From Opitutaceae bacterium (GTDB lineage Bacteria > Verrucomicrobiota > Verrucomicrobiia > Opitutales > Opitutaceae), in the NCBI GenBank assembly GCA_025352845.1, contig JANXSC010000374.1, forward strand, positions 1 to 40,674: 40,674 bases of DNA, read 5' to 3'. The notes below the pieces were generated by a model, which was not told where the DNA came from, did not search any database, and worked only from the letters and a program-made list of their open reading frames with translations. Made by a program: the position numbers and the translations under genes. Shown in pieces: positions 1-9,911 of this stretch (positions are counted from its first letter, which is position 1; each line of letters opens with the position of its first letter).

Positions 1-1821
1 TCGAATCTCGTCGTCCGCTCGCTCGCGCTCGCCGAATTGCTCTCACGCGCATCAAACGCCACCGCCACCGCGGGCGCATCCCTCCGCGCCGCCGCCACCC
101 GCCTCGTCGCCGGCACCAATCAAAACGCCGACGAAACCGCCGCGCTCCCGATCTTCTTCGCCCTCGAGCGCCTCGCGTCCGGCCGTAGCGACGAGCGCCC
201 GCAAGCCGACGCGATCGACGCATTGCTCCGCCGCGCACTCACGCGTCGCGAGAGTGGCGTCGCCCTCGCCGCGCTCCGCGTGCTCGCCGCGCGCGAGGCG
301 TTGCCCGCAGACTCCGAGAAACTCTTCACTGACCTCCTCGCTCCGCCCGCATCCGGCATGGCCGCACGCCTCGCCGCCGATATTTTCCGCCGTCACCCGC
401 AGCCGTGGCAGCCGGCGCTCATCCTCGCGACGCTCGGCAAGGCGCCCGCCAACGACCCCGAACTCATCTACGCGCTCCGGCTCGCACTCAAGACCCACGC
501 GCTCGAAGCCGATCTCGCGACGCTCCAACGCTGGGCGGCCGTCAATGCCGCCACCGCTACGCAGGTCGCCGATCTCGCACTGGCGTTGCCGACGTCGGCC
601 GCGTCCCGGTTTCTTCTCGTGCATTTGAAATCCGCCAAAGCCGACGACCCGCGCTTCGGCGACTACGCGCGCCATGTGGCGCTCCAGCTTCCGACCGAAG
701 AGTTCGATAATTTCTCCGCGCTCCTTCGACCACTCACGGCTGCTCCCGCTGCGCAGCGGCTCATCGCCGCCGAGGGACTCGCCATGATCGCGGCGAAAAA
801 AGATCGCACGCTACCCCACGATGTCGCCGCGTGGATGCACCGTGAACTCTTCGCCCAGCTCGAAGGCAAGGCCGCCGAATCCGTCCGCGCCGCCAACGCC
901 CTCAAGCCGCTCGATCTTCCGGAGAAAGCCGCGCCTCTCCGACGCCGCGCGCTCAACCCCTCCGTCGCCGAAAGCGCCCGCGCCGCCGCGCTCCGTGCAC
1001 TGAAGCCCGGCACACCCGACACCGAAACCACGCTCGTCACCGCGCTCACATCCACAACGCTGCCCGCGGTGCGCCGCGCTGCGGCGGAGTTGCTCGGCAC
1101 GGCCGACGCCAGTGCCGAAGCCCGCGCCGCGCTCGCCGGCACCTTCGCCACCGCGCCCGCCGACCTCGCGCTGACGCTTTGTGTCGCCCTCGCGAAAAGC
1201 GACGCCGGGGCCGCGGACCTGCTCGACCTCGCCGCCGCCGGCCGCGTGCGCCCCGCGTTGCTGAAGCACCGCTATGTCACCACCGCCTTCGAGAAACGCT
1301 CCGCCGCTCTCCGCGAACGCGCGACCGCGCTCACGAACTCGCTCCCGCCCGAAGACGCGCGCCTCGACGCCGTGATCGCAGCGCGCCTCGGTGCCGCCGG
1401 CAACCACCAGCCCGACGCCGCGCGCGGGGCGCCGCTTTTCGCCCTGCACTGCGCCGCGTGCCACCGCTTCCGCGACGCCGGTGGCAACCTCGGTCCAAGT
1501 CTCGACGGCATCGCTTCCCGCCCGCTCCCGCGCCTCGTCGAAGACATCCTCGACCCCAGCCGCAACGTCGATCCGACCTTCCGTCTCACAACCGTCACCC
1601 TAAAAAACGGCGAAACGAAATCCGGCATGAATCATCGCGAGAAAGGCGACAGTGTTCTCCTCACCGATCCTGCGACGGGGCAAAACATCGTCGTCGCGAA
1701 AGCCGACATCGCTTCGACCGCGATTTCGTCCGTCTCGCCCATGCCCGCCGCCTTCGAGACCGCGCTCTCGGAAAAAGAATTTTTTGATCTACTGGAGTTT
1801 CTGCGAAGTCCGGCGAAATAG
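1..1821 (+). CDS. HEAT-repeat protein with C-terminal cytochrome c / putative heme-binding domain (5' end outside window)
   Basis: Frame open from base 1 (TTG at 37 is internal); Ala/Leu-rich helical repeats, then LFALHCAACHRFRDAGGNLGPSLDGI...LVEDILDPSRNVDP (CxxCH) typical of planctomycete/verrucomicrobial heme-binding C-terminal domains. Confidence 0.85.
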   Translation, partial: SNLVVRSLALAELLSRASNATATAGASLRAAATRLVAGTNQNADETAALPIFFALERLASGRSDERPQADAIDALLRRALTRRESGVALAALRVLAAREALPADSEKLFTDLLAPPASGMAARLAADIFRRHPQPWQPALILATLGKAPANDPELIYALRLALKTHALEADLATLQRWAAVNAATATQVADLALALPTSAASRFLLVHLKSAKADDPRFGDYARHVALQLPTEEFDNFSALLRPLTAAPAAQRLIAAEGLAMIAAKKDRTLPHDVAAWMHRELFAQLEGKAAESVRAANALKPLDLPEKAAPLRRRALNPSVAESARAAALRALKPGTPDTETTLVTALTSTTLPAVRRAAAELLGTADASAEARAALAGTFATAPADLALTLCVALAKSDAGAADLLDLAAAGRVRPALLKHRYVTTAFEKRSAALRERATALTNSLPPEDARLDAVIAARLGAAGNHQPDAARGAPLFALHCAACHRFRDAGGNLGPSLDGIASRPLPRLVEDILDPSRNVDPTFRLTTVTLKNGETKSGMNHREKGDSVLLTDPATGQNIVVAKADIASTAISSVSPMPAAFETALSEKEFFDLLEFLRSPAK

Positions 1822-1969
1822 GCGCGGCCCGCGGGGCTTTTCAAGGGGTTGGGCGAGCAGTTGTGACTCGCAAAGAGACTGCATCACTTGTGAAGATTCG
1901 CGTCGTCCTTTGACGTCGAGCCCCGGCCCCTCGGTGGCGCGACGAGTCAGGTTCGCTACCGCCCACCCC

Positions 1970-4900
1970 ATGAAAGCATCCCGATCGTTTGGTCGCACGC
2001 GGGTTCTCGCACCCTTCACCGCCAGCACGGCGTTTCTTTTCACAGTTTCGACGGCACCCCTCGCTCGCGCCCAACCCGCGCCGAGTCCAACCAACCAAGC
2101 GGGCAGTAAGAAGGACGACGTGAGCGTCATGTCGGAGTTTAAGGTCTACGACAAGAAGGCCGTGCCGTTCACCGATGCGAACATGGACATCCCGCGCGGC
2201 GTGAATGACGTCCAGCCCTACTATATCATCGGCCCAGACGAGATCGAAAATTCCGGCAAGGCCAACCTCGACGATCTCCTGAAGGACGTCCTCACGCAAA
2301 ACACCGTCTCCGAAACCAACGCCCAGATCGATCCGAGCGCGCTTACCAATCAGCTCGGTGCCACGAGCACAATCAACCTGCGCGGGCTCGGCTCGGCGCA
2401 GACGCTGATTTTGATCAACGGGCAGCGCACGTCCAACTTCGCCAATCGCGGCGCGACGTTTCAGCCCGAGACCAACGGCATTCCGCTCGCGGCCATCGAG
2501 CGCGTCGAAGTGCTGCCGGGCAGCGCCTCCGCGATTTACGGCGGCACCGCCGTCGGCGGCGTGGTGAACGTCATCCTCAAGCGCAACTACGTCGGTGGGC
2601 AGCTGAGCACGACCTACCAGAACACATTCGATTCCGACGCCCCGATTCGCACGGTGAGCGCCATTTTCGGTTTTTCCGTGAAGAGTAAAACGCACGTCAC
2701 GCTCAGCACCAGTTTCAGCGACGGCAAGCCGCTCCGCCTGAAGGATCGCCCCTTCATCCAGGATTATTTTAGGCGCGCCGTCGCCAACAGCCCGGCGACG
2801 TTCTACTCGCAGACACAGGTTTTCCTCAGCGGCGCGACGCCCAACATCGCGTTGAACACCGCCGCCGTAAACGGCTTCACGAATGCGCAGACCGCGAGCC
2901 TCACGCTCAAGTCAACCGGCCAGGCCATTGGCGCGCGTTTCAGTTACATTCCCTCCGGCACCTCGGCCTCGACGCCCGCCGCCACGCTTGCGACCGGCCT
3001 CCTCGCCAACGCCGGCAAATACAATCTCGATTTCGGGTCCACCGCATTTCGCGGCGACGAGAGCACGCTCGCACACGTCACGCGGAAGCAATCCGTGATG
3101 GCCCGCATCGACCACCAGGTTAATTCCGCCATCAGTGTCTTCGCCGATTTTTCGTTCAACCGGAACAACGTCCTCGAGTCGCGCTGGGATCCACTCGGCA
3201 ACGGCGTGTATCAGTTTGCCATCCCCGGCAACGCGCCCGGCAATCCGTTTCGGGAAAACGTGCTCGTGAGCATCCCGCTGCCCTATGCCCAGTCACCGCA
3301 CAACGACGTCGGCAACCAAGTCTCCAACGGCGTCGTCGGCGGCGTGGTCAAGCTGCCGCGCGAATGGCGACTCGCGGCCGATCTCAACTATTCCGTCACC
3401 GCGCAGAAGGTTTCCTACGGCTTGGGAAACTTCGCCAACACCACCACCTTTGGCGGCTACCAGGGGCTGCTCTTCAACGGCACCGTCAATCCCTTCGTGG
3501 ACACGATCGCCAATCCGCTCGATGTCGTGAAATATTTCGGCGAGTGGACGGGCTACAACAAGGACACGATGCTCGACTACAACGTGCGCGCATCGGGCCC
3601 GATGTTCTCGCTGCCGGGCGGGCGGCCCGTGCTGACGGTCGGCTCGGAAGTTTACACCGAGCGGTTGCCGCAGGCATTCGTTGGCGGCGCGTTTCCGCCG
3701 GTGCCGCCCGCGACGGCCAATCCGACCAACCAATATTCCTATTTCATCGGCCAGCGCATCTCGACCTATGCCGGTCATGCCGAGGTAAGCCTGCCGATCG
3801 TATCGGGGCAGAACGGGCGCCCGTTCCTGCGCGCCCTCGAAGTCCAGGTCGCCGTGCGCACCGAGTATTTCAAGGTGTTCACGAACCCCGACGCCCGCGT
3901 GAACCTCTTCCCCGATGCTGTGCCACCGCGCGAGACGCACAGCGCCGTCATCAGCCGGAACGATGTCGCCAAGCTGCACGCGACGAAGCCGACCTTCGGA
4001 CTAAAATACTCGCCGACGCACGCCCTCACGTTTCGCGCCTCGTATGCGACGGCGTTTCTGCCGCCCACGTTTGCGCAGCTTACCCAGCGCGTGAACACCA
4101 CCGGCGTCGCGCCGCCCACGCCGACCGCGGTATTTTTCGATCCCGTGACGAACACCAACTACGCGTCCGTCAGCGTGCAGGGCAACAACCCCAACCTAGG
4201 GCCGGAGACCTCGAAAAACTGGAGCTACGGCGTCATCTGGCAACCGTCGGGCGCGCTGAAGGATTTCCGGCTCAACCTCGAATACTGGAAGATCGACAAA
4301 CTGAATTTGATCCGCGCCGTGAACACGCCGCAGTTACTCGCCAACCTCGGTGACCAAGCCCCCGCCGGCAGCGTGACCCGCGATCCCACGACCAAGAAGA
4401 TCGATTTGTTCACCTACGCGAATTACAACGTCGGCAACGGCACCACGAACGGCTGGGACGTTTCGGTGGACTACCGCCGCGGCACGCCGATCGGGGCGTT
4501 CGCGATCCGCAGTCGCGCGACAATCACGGAGCATTTGAAACTGCCGCCCTCGATCAGTTTTCCCGCGATGGAGTATGCCGGCTACGTCAACTCCGGCGGC
4601 GTGAACAAACTGAAAAACAATACGGCGCTGAGTTGGGCGAGCGGCGGGCATTGGCGCGCCGTCTGGTCCGCAACCTACCACAGCGGCTACAAGCAATCCG
4701 GCGCCCCCGGCGATCCGGTGTATCTCGGGGCCGCCAATCCCACGCTCATCACGACGAGCACCGGGCCGCAGGGCGGCTACCGCGTCTCGTCGCAGATCTA
4801 TCACAATGCGTCCGTCACCTATGCGTTCGGCCAGAAAGACACGCACCGTCTGCTGCAAGGCGTCACGCTCCAACTTACCGTTAACAATGTCTTCGACACC

Positions 4901-5005
4901 CTGCCGCCCTTCGACGCCGTGAATGGACACGTCCCGTTTTTCTACAGCCGCTACGGCGACGTCCGCCTGCGCGACTACATTCTCCGCTTCAAAAAAGATT
5001 TTTGA
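1970..5005 (+). CDS. TonB-dependent receptor
   Basis: ATG at 1970 in frame with the 1652 ORF; signal peptide MKASRSFGRTRVLAPFTASTAFLFTVSTAPLARA; plug domain (INLRGLGSAQTLILINGQRTSNF, IERVEVLPGSASAIYGGTAVGGVVNVILK); C-terminus RDYILRFKKDF. Confidence 0.93.
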   Translation: MKASRSFGRTRVLAPFTASTAFLFTVSTAPLARAQPAPSPTNQAGSKKDDVSVMSEFKVYDKKAVPFTDANMDIPRGVNDVQPYYIIGPDEIENSGKANLDDLLKDVLTQNTVSETNAQIDPSALTNQLGATSTINLRGLGSAQTLILINGQRTSNFANRGATFQPETNGIPLAAIERVEVLPGSASAIYGGTAVGGVVNVILKRNYVGGQLSTTYQNTFDSDAPIRTVSAIFGFSVKSKTHVTLSTSFSDGKPLRLKDRPFIQDYFRRAVANSPATFYSQTQVFLSGATPNIALNTAAVNGFTNAQTASLTLKSTGQAIGARFSYIPSGTSASTPAATLATGLLANAGKYNLDFGSTAFRGDESTLAHVTRKQSVMARIDHQVNSAISVFADFSFNRNNVLESRWDPLGNGVYQFAIPGNAPGNPFRENVLVSIPLPYAQSPHNDVGNQVSNGVVGGVVKLPREWRLAADLNYSVTAQKVSYGLGNFANTTTFGGYQGLLFNGTVNPFVDTIANPLDVVKYFGEWTGYNKDTMLDYNVRASGPMFSLPGGRPVLTVGSEVYTERLPQAFVGGAFPPVPPATANPTNQYSYFIGQRISTYAGHAEVSLPIVSGQNGRPFLRALEVQVAVRTEYFKVFTNPDARVNLFPDAVPPRETHSAVISRNDVAKLHATKPTFGLKYSPTHALTFRASYATAFLPPTFAQLTQRVNTTGVAPPTPTAVFFDPVTNTNYASVSVQGNNPNLGPETSKNWSYGVIWQPSGALKDFRLNLEYWKIDKLNLIRAVNTPQLLANLGDQAPAGSVTRDPTTKKIDLFTYANYNVGNGTTNGWDVSVDYRRGTPIGAFAIRSRATITEHLKLPPSISFPAMEYAGYVNSGGVNKLKNNTALSWASGGHWRAVWSATYHSGYKQSGAPGDPVYLGAANPTLITTSTGPQGGYRVSSQIYHNASVTYAFGQKDTHRLLQGVTLQLTVNNVFDTLPPFDAVNGHVPFFYSRYGDVRLRDYILRFKKDF

Positions 5006-5020
5006 CCGACCACCCAACCC

Positions 5021-5118
5021 TTGTCATTCTGAAGGCAGCGAAGAATCCATTTGGATCTTCACTGCGCTTTTCGGTTGCGAGGCTCCTGCTGGATTCTTCG
5101 CTACGCTCAGAATGACAA
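5021..5118. repeat. Palindromic intergenic element, TTGTCATTCTGA...GCGAAGAATCC arms
   Basis: Left arm 5021-5048 vs reverse complement of right arm 5091-5118: 25/28 identical. Confidence 0.85.
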
Positions 5119-5134
5119 TCCCCGCGCCCCACTC

Positions 5135-6577
5135 ATGAAGAAACTCTTCGCCTTCGTTTGCTCGCTCCTCGCGCTCGCTGTGTCCGACTTCGCCGCCACT
5201 CCGCCGCAAAAACCCAACGTCGTCCTCATCCTCGCCGATGATCTCGGGTGGACGGACCTCGCGTGTTTCGGCAGCGATCTGCACGAGACGCCCGCGCTCG
5301 ACCGGCTCGCGCGCGATGGGATGAAGTTCACGCAAAACTATTCCGCCTGCACGGTCTGCTCGCCCACGCGCGCCGCGCTGATGACCGGAAAATATCCCGC
5401 GCGACTCCACATCACCGATTGGATTCCCGGTTCGATGCCCGACAATCCCAAACTGCTCGTGCCCGACTGGACGAAATACCTGCCGCTTGAAGAAGTAACC
5501 ATCGCGGATGTTTTCAAAGCCGCGGGCTACGTGACCGCCAGCATCGGCAAGTGGCACCTCGGCACCGAGCCCTACTACCCCGAGAAACACGGCTTCGACC
5601 TCAACATTGCCGGCACCGACAAGCCGCAGCCAACCACCTACTACGCGCCGTGGAAAATACCCACGCTCACGCCCGAGGGCAAGGACGGCGAATACCTCAC
5701 CGACCGACTCGGCGACGAGGCCGTAAACTTCATCGAACGATCCAAGGACAAGCCGTTCTTCCTCTACCTGCCGCATTTCGCGGTGCACCTCCCGCTGCAA
5801 GGCCGCGCCGATCTCGTGGAGAAATATGAGAAGAAGATCGCGGCGAAGGGTGCGGACAAACTCAACCACAAGAACCCCGCCTATGCCGCGATGACCGAGA
5901 GCCTCGACACCGCCGTTGGTCGCGTGCGCGCGAAACTTGCCGAACTCAACCTCACCGAGCGCACTATCGTCATCTTCACTTCCGACAACGGCGGTCGCGT
6001 GCCCACTACGTCCAACGTCCCGCTGCGCGTCGGCAAAGCCTCCGCCTACGAGGGCGGCGTGCGCGTGCCACTGATCGTCTCGTGGCCCGGTGTCACAAAG
6101 GCCGGCAGCGTCACTGACGCCCCCGTGATCACGATGGATCTTTTCCCGACGCTCGTGGAGATGGCCGGACTGCCCGCGTCCGCCGCACGCACCGCGATCG
6201 ACGGCGTGAGTTTTGCGTCGGTGCTGCGCGGCGGCGCGAAGCCCGCGCGCGACACGATGTTTTGGCACTACCCGCACCACCAGCACTACCAACTCGGCGG
6301 TGCCATGCCCTACGGCGCGATCCGCTCGGGTGATTTCAAGCTCATCGAGTTCTTCAACGACATGCACGTCGAGCTCTACAACATCCGCGAAGACATCGGG
6401 GAAACACGCGACCTCGTTACCTCGCGACCCGAACTCCTCGCGCAACTCCGCGCCCGCATCCACGCGTGGCGCACGGAAGTCGGCGCACAGATGCCCACGC
6501 CCAATCCCAAGCACGATCCGACGAAGCCGGAATACACGCCGCTGCCGGGCAAGGCAAAGAAAGCGGCGAAGCAGTAG
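5135..6577 (+). CDS. Sulfatase (formylglycine-dependent, secreted)
   Basis: MKKLFAFVCSLLALAVSDFAA signal; PNVVLILADDLGWTDLACFGS; CSPTRAALMTGKYPAR (C-x-P-x-R motif); GKWHLG. Confidence 0.95.
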   Translation: MKKLFAFVCSLLALAVSDFAATPPQKPNVVLILADDLGWTDLACFGSDLHETPALDRLARDGMKFTQNYSACTVCSPTRAALMTGKYPARLHITDWIPGSMPDNPKLLVPDWTKYLPLEEVTIADVFKAAGYVTASIGKWHLGTEPYYPEKHGFDLNIAGTDKPQPTTYYAPWKIPTLTPEGKDGEYLTDRLGDEAVNFIERSKDKPFFLYLPHFAVHLPLQGRADLVEKYEKKIAAKGADKLNHKNPAYAAMTESLDTAVGRVRAKLAELNLTERTIVIFTSDNGGRVPTTSNVPLRVGKASAYEGGVRVPLIVSWPGVTKAGSVTDAPVITMDLFPTLVEMAGLPASAARTAIDGVSFASVLRGGAKPARDTMFWHYPHHQHYQLGGAMPYGAIRSGDFKLIEFFNDMHVELYNIREDIGETRDLVTSRPELLAQLRARIHAWRTEVGAQMPTPNPKHDPTKPEYTPLPGKAKKAAKQ

Positions 6578-6655
6578 CGCCCCGCTAATTTTCCCCTTCC
6601 GCCCGGACTCCTCGCGCCCGTTGACCCGCACCGCGACCTCGCCCACAGTCGCCCA

Positions 6656-8410
6656 ATGCACTCTCCCTCGTCGCGCCACCCTCGGTTCCGCGTGCTCCCA
6701 TCGCTGGCTGCCATCGTTTCGATTCTCGGCCTCTGCACCGCTCAACTCTCCGCCCAAGTCGATCGCGTCACCGGCCGGCCGTTCGCCACGCGCTCCGAGG
6801 TGATCGCGCAGCACGGCATGGTTTGCACCAGCCAGCCGCTCGCGACACAGGTCGGCCTCGACGTGCTCAAGCAGGGCGGCTCCGCCATCGATGCGGCCAT
6901 TGCGGCGAATGCCGCGCTCGGCCTGATGGAGCCCGTGAGCAACGGCATCGGCGGCGATCTCTTCGCGATCGTCTACGAGGCGAAGACGAAAAAGCTCCAC
7001 GGGCTCAACGCCTCCGGCCGCTCGGCACTCGGGCTCAGTGCGGCGCAGCTCAAGGCCGAACTCGCGAAGCTCGGCCGCACGACGATTCCCTCGCGCGGCT
7101 TTCTTCCCATCTCCGTTCCCGGCGCGGTCGACGGCTGGTTTATGCTGCACGGGAAATTTGGCCGCCTGCCGATGCAGCGCCTCCTCGCGCCCACGATTCT
7201 CTACGCGCGCGAGGGCTTTCCCGTCAGCGAACTCATCGCCCACTACTGGGCGCGCAGCGTGCCCGTGCTCGGCAAGGAGTCCGGCGCGTTTCTCGCGACC
7301 TACGCGCCCGGCGGCCGCGCGCCCGCCAAGGGCGAGATTTTCAAAAACCCCGATCTCGCGCGCACGCTCTCGCTCCTCGCGGATCAGGGGCGCGACTGTT
7401 TCTACCGGGGTGAAATCGCGGGGAAGATCGATGCGTTCTTCGCCGCGAATGGCGGTTGGCTGCGGAAAATTGATTTTGAAAAGCACACGTCGAACTGGGT
7501 CGAGCCCGTCTCGGTCAACTACCGCGGCTACGACGTCTACGAACTCCCGCCCAACGGTCAGGGCATCGCCGCGCTGCAAATGCTGAACATCCTCGAGGGT
7601 TTCGATCTGCGCGCGATGGGTTTCAATTCGCCCGACGCGCTGCACGTGATGATCGAGGCGAAGAAACTCGCGTTCGAGGATCGCGCGAAATTCTACGCCG
7701 ACCCGGAGTTTTCCAAGATTCCGCTCAAAGGCCTCCTCGCGAAAGAATACGCCGCGCAGCGCCGCGCGCTCATCAAACTCGATCGCGCCGGAAAATCCTA
7801 CGACACCGGCAACCCCGCATTACAGGAGGGCGACACCATCTACCTCACGACCGCGGACTCCGACGGTAACATGGTCTCGCTCATCCAGAGCAACTATCGC
7901 GGCATGGGCAGCGGCGTCGTCGTGCCGGGCCTTGGCTTCGGTTTTCAGAATCGCGGCGAGATGTTCACGCTGCAGGAGGGCCACGCCAACAACTACGCGC
8001 CGGGCAAGCGGCCGTTTCACACCATCATCCCGGCCTTCATCATGAAGGACGGCGCGCCGTGGGCGAGCTTCGGCCTGATGGGCGGCGCGATGCAGCCGCA
8101 AGGCCACGTGCAGATCGTCGTCAACCTGATCGATTTTGGGATGAACATGCAGGAGGCCGGCGACGCCGCGCGCTGGCAGCACGAGGGCTCGACCGACTAC
8201 GACACACCGAAGATGGCCACGGGAGGTTTCGTGAACCTCGAATCCGGCGTGCCGTGGGCGACGCAGGCCGAACTCAAGCGCCGCGGCCACGATCTGCGGA
8301 TCGATCTCGGCGGCTACGGCGGCTACCAGGCGATCCGCTGGGACGCGAAAAACAAAGTTTACCTCGGCGCGAGCGAGAGCCGGAAGGATGGGCAGGCGGC
8401 GGGGTGGTGA
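6656..8410 (+). CDS. ggt: Gamma-glutamyltransferase
   Basis: QVGLDVLKQGGSAIDAAIAANAALGLMEPVSNGIGGDLFAIVY; TIYLTTADSDGNMVSLIQSNYRGMGSGVVVPGLGFGFQNRG. Confidence 0.93.
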   Translation: MHSPSSRHPRFRVLPSLAAIVSILGLCTAQLSAQVDRVTGRPFATRSEVIAQHGMVCTSQPLATQVGLDVLKQGGSAIDAAIAANAALGLMEPVSNGIGGDLFAIVYEAKTKKLHGLNASGRSALGLSAAQLKAELAKLGRTTIPSRGFLPISVPGAVDGWFMLHGKFGRLPMQRLLAPTILYAREGFPVSELIAHYWARSVPVLGKESGAFLATYAPGGRAPAKGEIFKNPDLARTLSLLADQGRDCFYRGEIAGKIDAFFAANGGWLRKIDFEKHTSNWVEPVSVNYRGYDVYELPPNGQGIAALQMLNILEGFDLRAMGFNSPDALHVMIEAKKLAFEDRAKFYADPEFSKIPLKGLLAKEYAAQRRALIKLDRAGKSYDTGNPALQEGDTIYLTTADSDGNMVSLIQSNYRGMGSGVVVPGLGFGFQNRGEMFTLQEGHANNYAPGKRPFHTIIPAFIMKDGAPWASFGLMGGAMQPQGHVQIVVNLIDFGMNMQEAGDAARWQHEGSTDYDTPKMATGGFVNLESGVPWATQAELKRRGHDLRIDLGGYGGYQAIRWDAKNKVYLGASESRKDGQAAGW

Positions 8411-8433
8411 TTTGAGGAGCCGGCGCGGCGCGA

Positions 8434-8494
8434 CGTAGCACGGTCAGCCTGACCGTGCCGGATTGGAAAACGCGGTCAGGCTGGCCGTGCTACG
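8434..8494. repeat. GTAG-hairpin / hairpin-CTAC palindromic element, copy 1
   Basis: Arms 8434-8457 and 8471-8494 are reverse complements at 22/24; each arm is itself near-palindromic. Confidence 0.8.
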
Positions 8495-8560
8495 CCATGC
8501 ATCGCGCAGGGTTTGGCTGGAATCAATCGCGCCTCTGCCTTTTCCCGATCCGCAGCCTTC

Positions 8561-8601
8561 GCCCGGGTGGTGGAATGGTAGACACTAGGGACTTAAAATC
8601 C
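8561..8601 (+). pseudogene. Truncated tRNA-Leu (5' half, UAA anticodon loop)
   Basis: gcccgggtggtggaatggtagacactagggacttaaaatcc resembles the 5' half of tRNA-Leu(UAA); no T-arm or matching 3' acceptor follows. Confidence 0.7.
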
Positions 8602-8812
8602 GTCAACCCCCGTCTCATTTCGAAAAGAGATCCCACATCAATGGATACAGGACACGCGGGTTGCCAATGTTCGCCAACATGGGACAAATTAAAAAACCGC
8701 CGTTTTTGCCCACTTCTTGCCCAATTTTTTGGGCGCTCCGAAACAGAGCGGAAAAAGCGGACATTCCGGCTGGCGTTTTTTTGCCCCCCGCTGCTATTGA
8801 ATCTGTGACATC

Positions 8813-8898
8813 GCCCGGATGGCGGAATGGTATACGCATTCGACTTAAAATCGAATTTCCGAAAGGGAGTGTGGGTTCGAGTCCCACTCCGGGCACCA
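8813..8898 (+). tRNA. tRNA-Leu (UAA), CCA encoded
   Basis: Acceptor GCCCGGA/TCCGGGC, anticodon stem-loop TTCGA-CTTAAAA-TCGAA, long variable arm, T arm GTGGG-TTCGAGT-CCCAC, ACCA end. Confidence 0.95.
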
Positions 8899-8977
8899 TT
8901 TCTACTCACCCAAATGACCTCGAAAGCGGCATGGTCACTCGCGGCTCTGCGAGCAGCGGCAGGCGCTCGCGAGGAAG

Positions 8978-9890
8978 TCAGCTCTTCGCCGAAGTGCCGT
9001 TGATGTGAGCTTTCAGTGCTTTCAGAACGGACACGATTTCCGACCCAGTCGGTGGTGATCGGCAAAACATTTCCTGCAGCGCCCGGTAGTCGTCCTCCAG
9101 GGCAGCCAATCGTTCTGCCGAGGGAATGAGCTTAAGTGTGCCGGGCACCGCCGTTTCATAATTTGCCCAAGCCGCCGGGAAAAACACCTGCTTGTGCGCC
9201 ACCACACGGGCGCGCAGATCGTCGCGAGCGAGCGCCTCGGGACCGGAGGTGTGCTGCGCCAGAGCGGCGAGATCGACGTAGTGGCGGGAGAAGCGTTCCG
9301 AGATGGCCTTATCCGCCGGGCGGTGGACTTCGGCGTGCAGGATGGTAGCATTTTCCCAGAATGTGCGCTCGATGCCCAATACCGGCACAGTGAAGACCGC
9401 ATCGGGAAATGCCTGCGGATAGGCCTCAGCGACGTAGGCAATCACGCTTTGCTCGGCGACGGGCCAGCGATCAGAGCGCGCCCCGCACTCGATCTTCACC
9501 ACGGGACGAACATAGCCCCCGCCGGTGCTCTCCGCAAATACGCTGGGGTAGCGGAACAACAGGCTTTGCGGATCACCGTCGGAAACTTCAAGAGTCCAAC
9601 CTTTGGGGCCGAACGCGCTCGCGATACGTTGGTGAAGAGCAGGAGCAACCTCGACTGGCAGCTTGGTCGCACAGGTGGCGGAGAGTTCATCGGCAGCTTG
9701 GTTCGTTGCTTGCGACTGACGGCCGCTTCGGGGTCACGCGCTCCCGAAAACCCCAGCCACTCGCGGCTCAGGGAGATGTCGATGTCCTCGGAAAAACGAT
9801 GGATGACCTTCCACCCCTTGGAGAGCGAGGTGCCCCTTTAAAGATGACGTGTGCCCGCGCGGGCTCGACAATAAATACACGCGTCCGGTC
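8978..9890 (-). pseudogene. AbiEii/AbiGii-toxin-like nucleotidyltransferase, frameshifted remnant
   Basis: Minus-strand frames joined: (V)[34 protein letters not shown] / [56 protein letters not shown] / [13 protein letters not shown]...GIERTFWENATILHAEVHRP; at least two frame changes. Confidence 0.8.
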
Positions 9891-9911
9891 GGATTTCACG
9901 GAGGATGCCGG

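Noticed and set aside
5024-7645. 873-aa minus-strand ORF opposite the sulfatase and ggt genes
   Set aside because: Low-complexity Arg/Glu/Gly-rich antisense translation of high-GC coding DNA; the plus strand carries two clearly recognisable enzymes
8561-8898. tRNA-Leu(UAA) split by a group I intron (classic location in cyanobacteria)
   Set aside because: The upstream fragment has an uninterrupted CTTAAAA anticodon loop and the downstream copy is a complete cloverleaf
8615-8899. 94-aa ORF MVPGVGLEPTLPFGNSILSRMRIPFRHPG...
   Set aside because: Antisense read-through of the tRNA-Leu gene, a well-known spurious annotation
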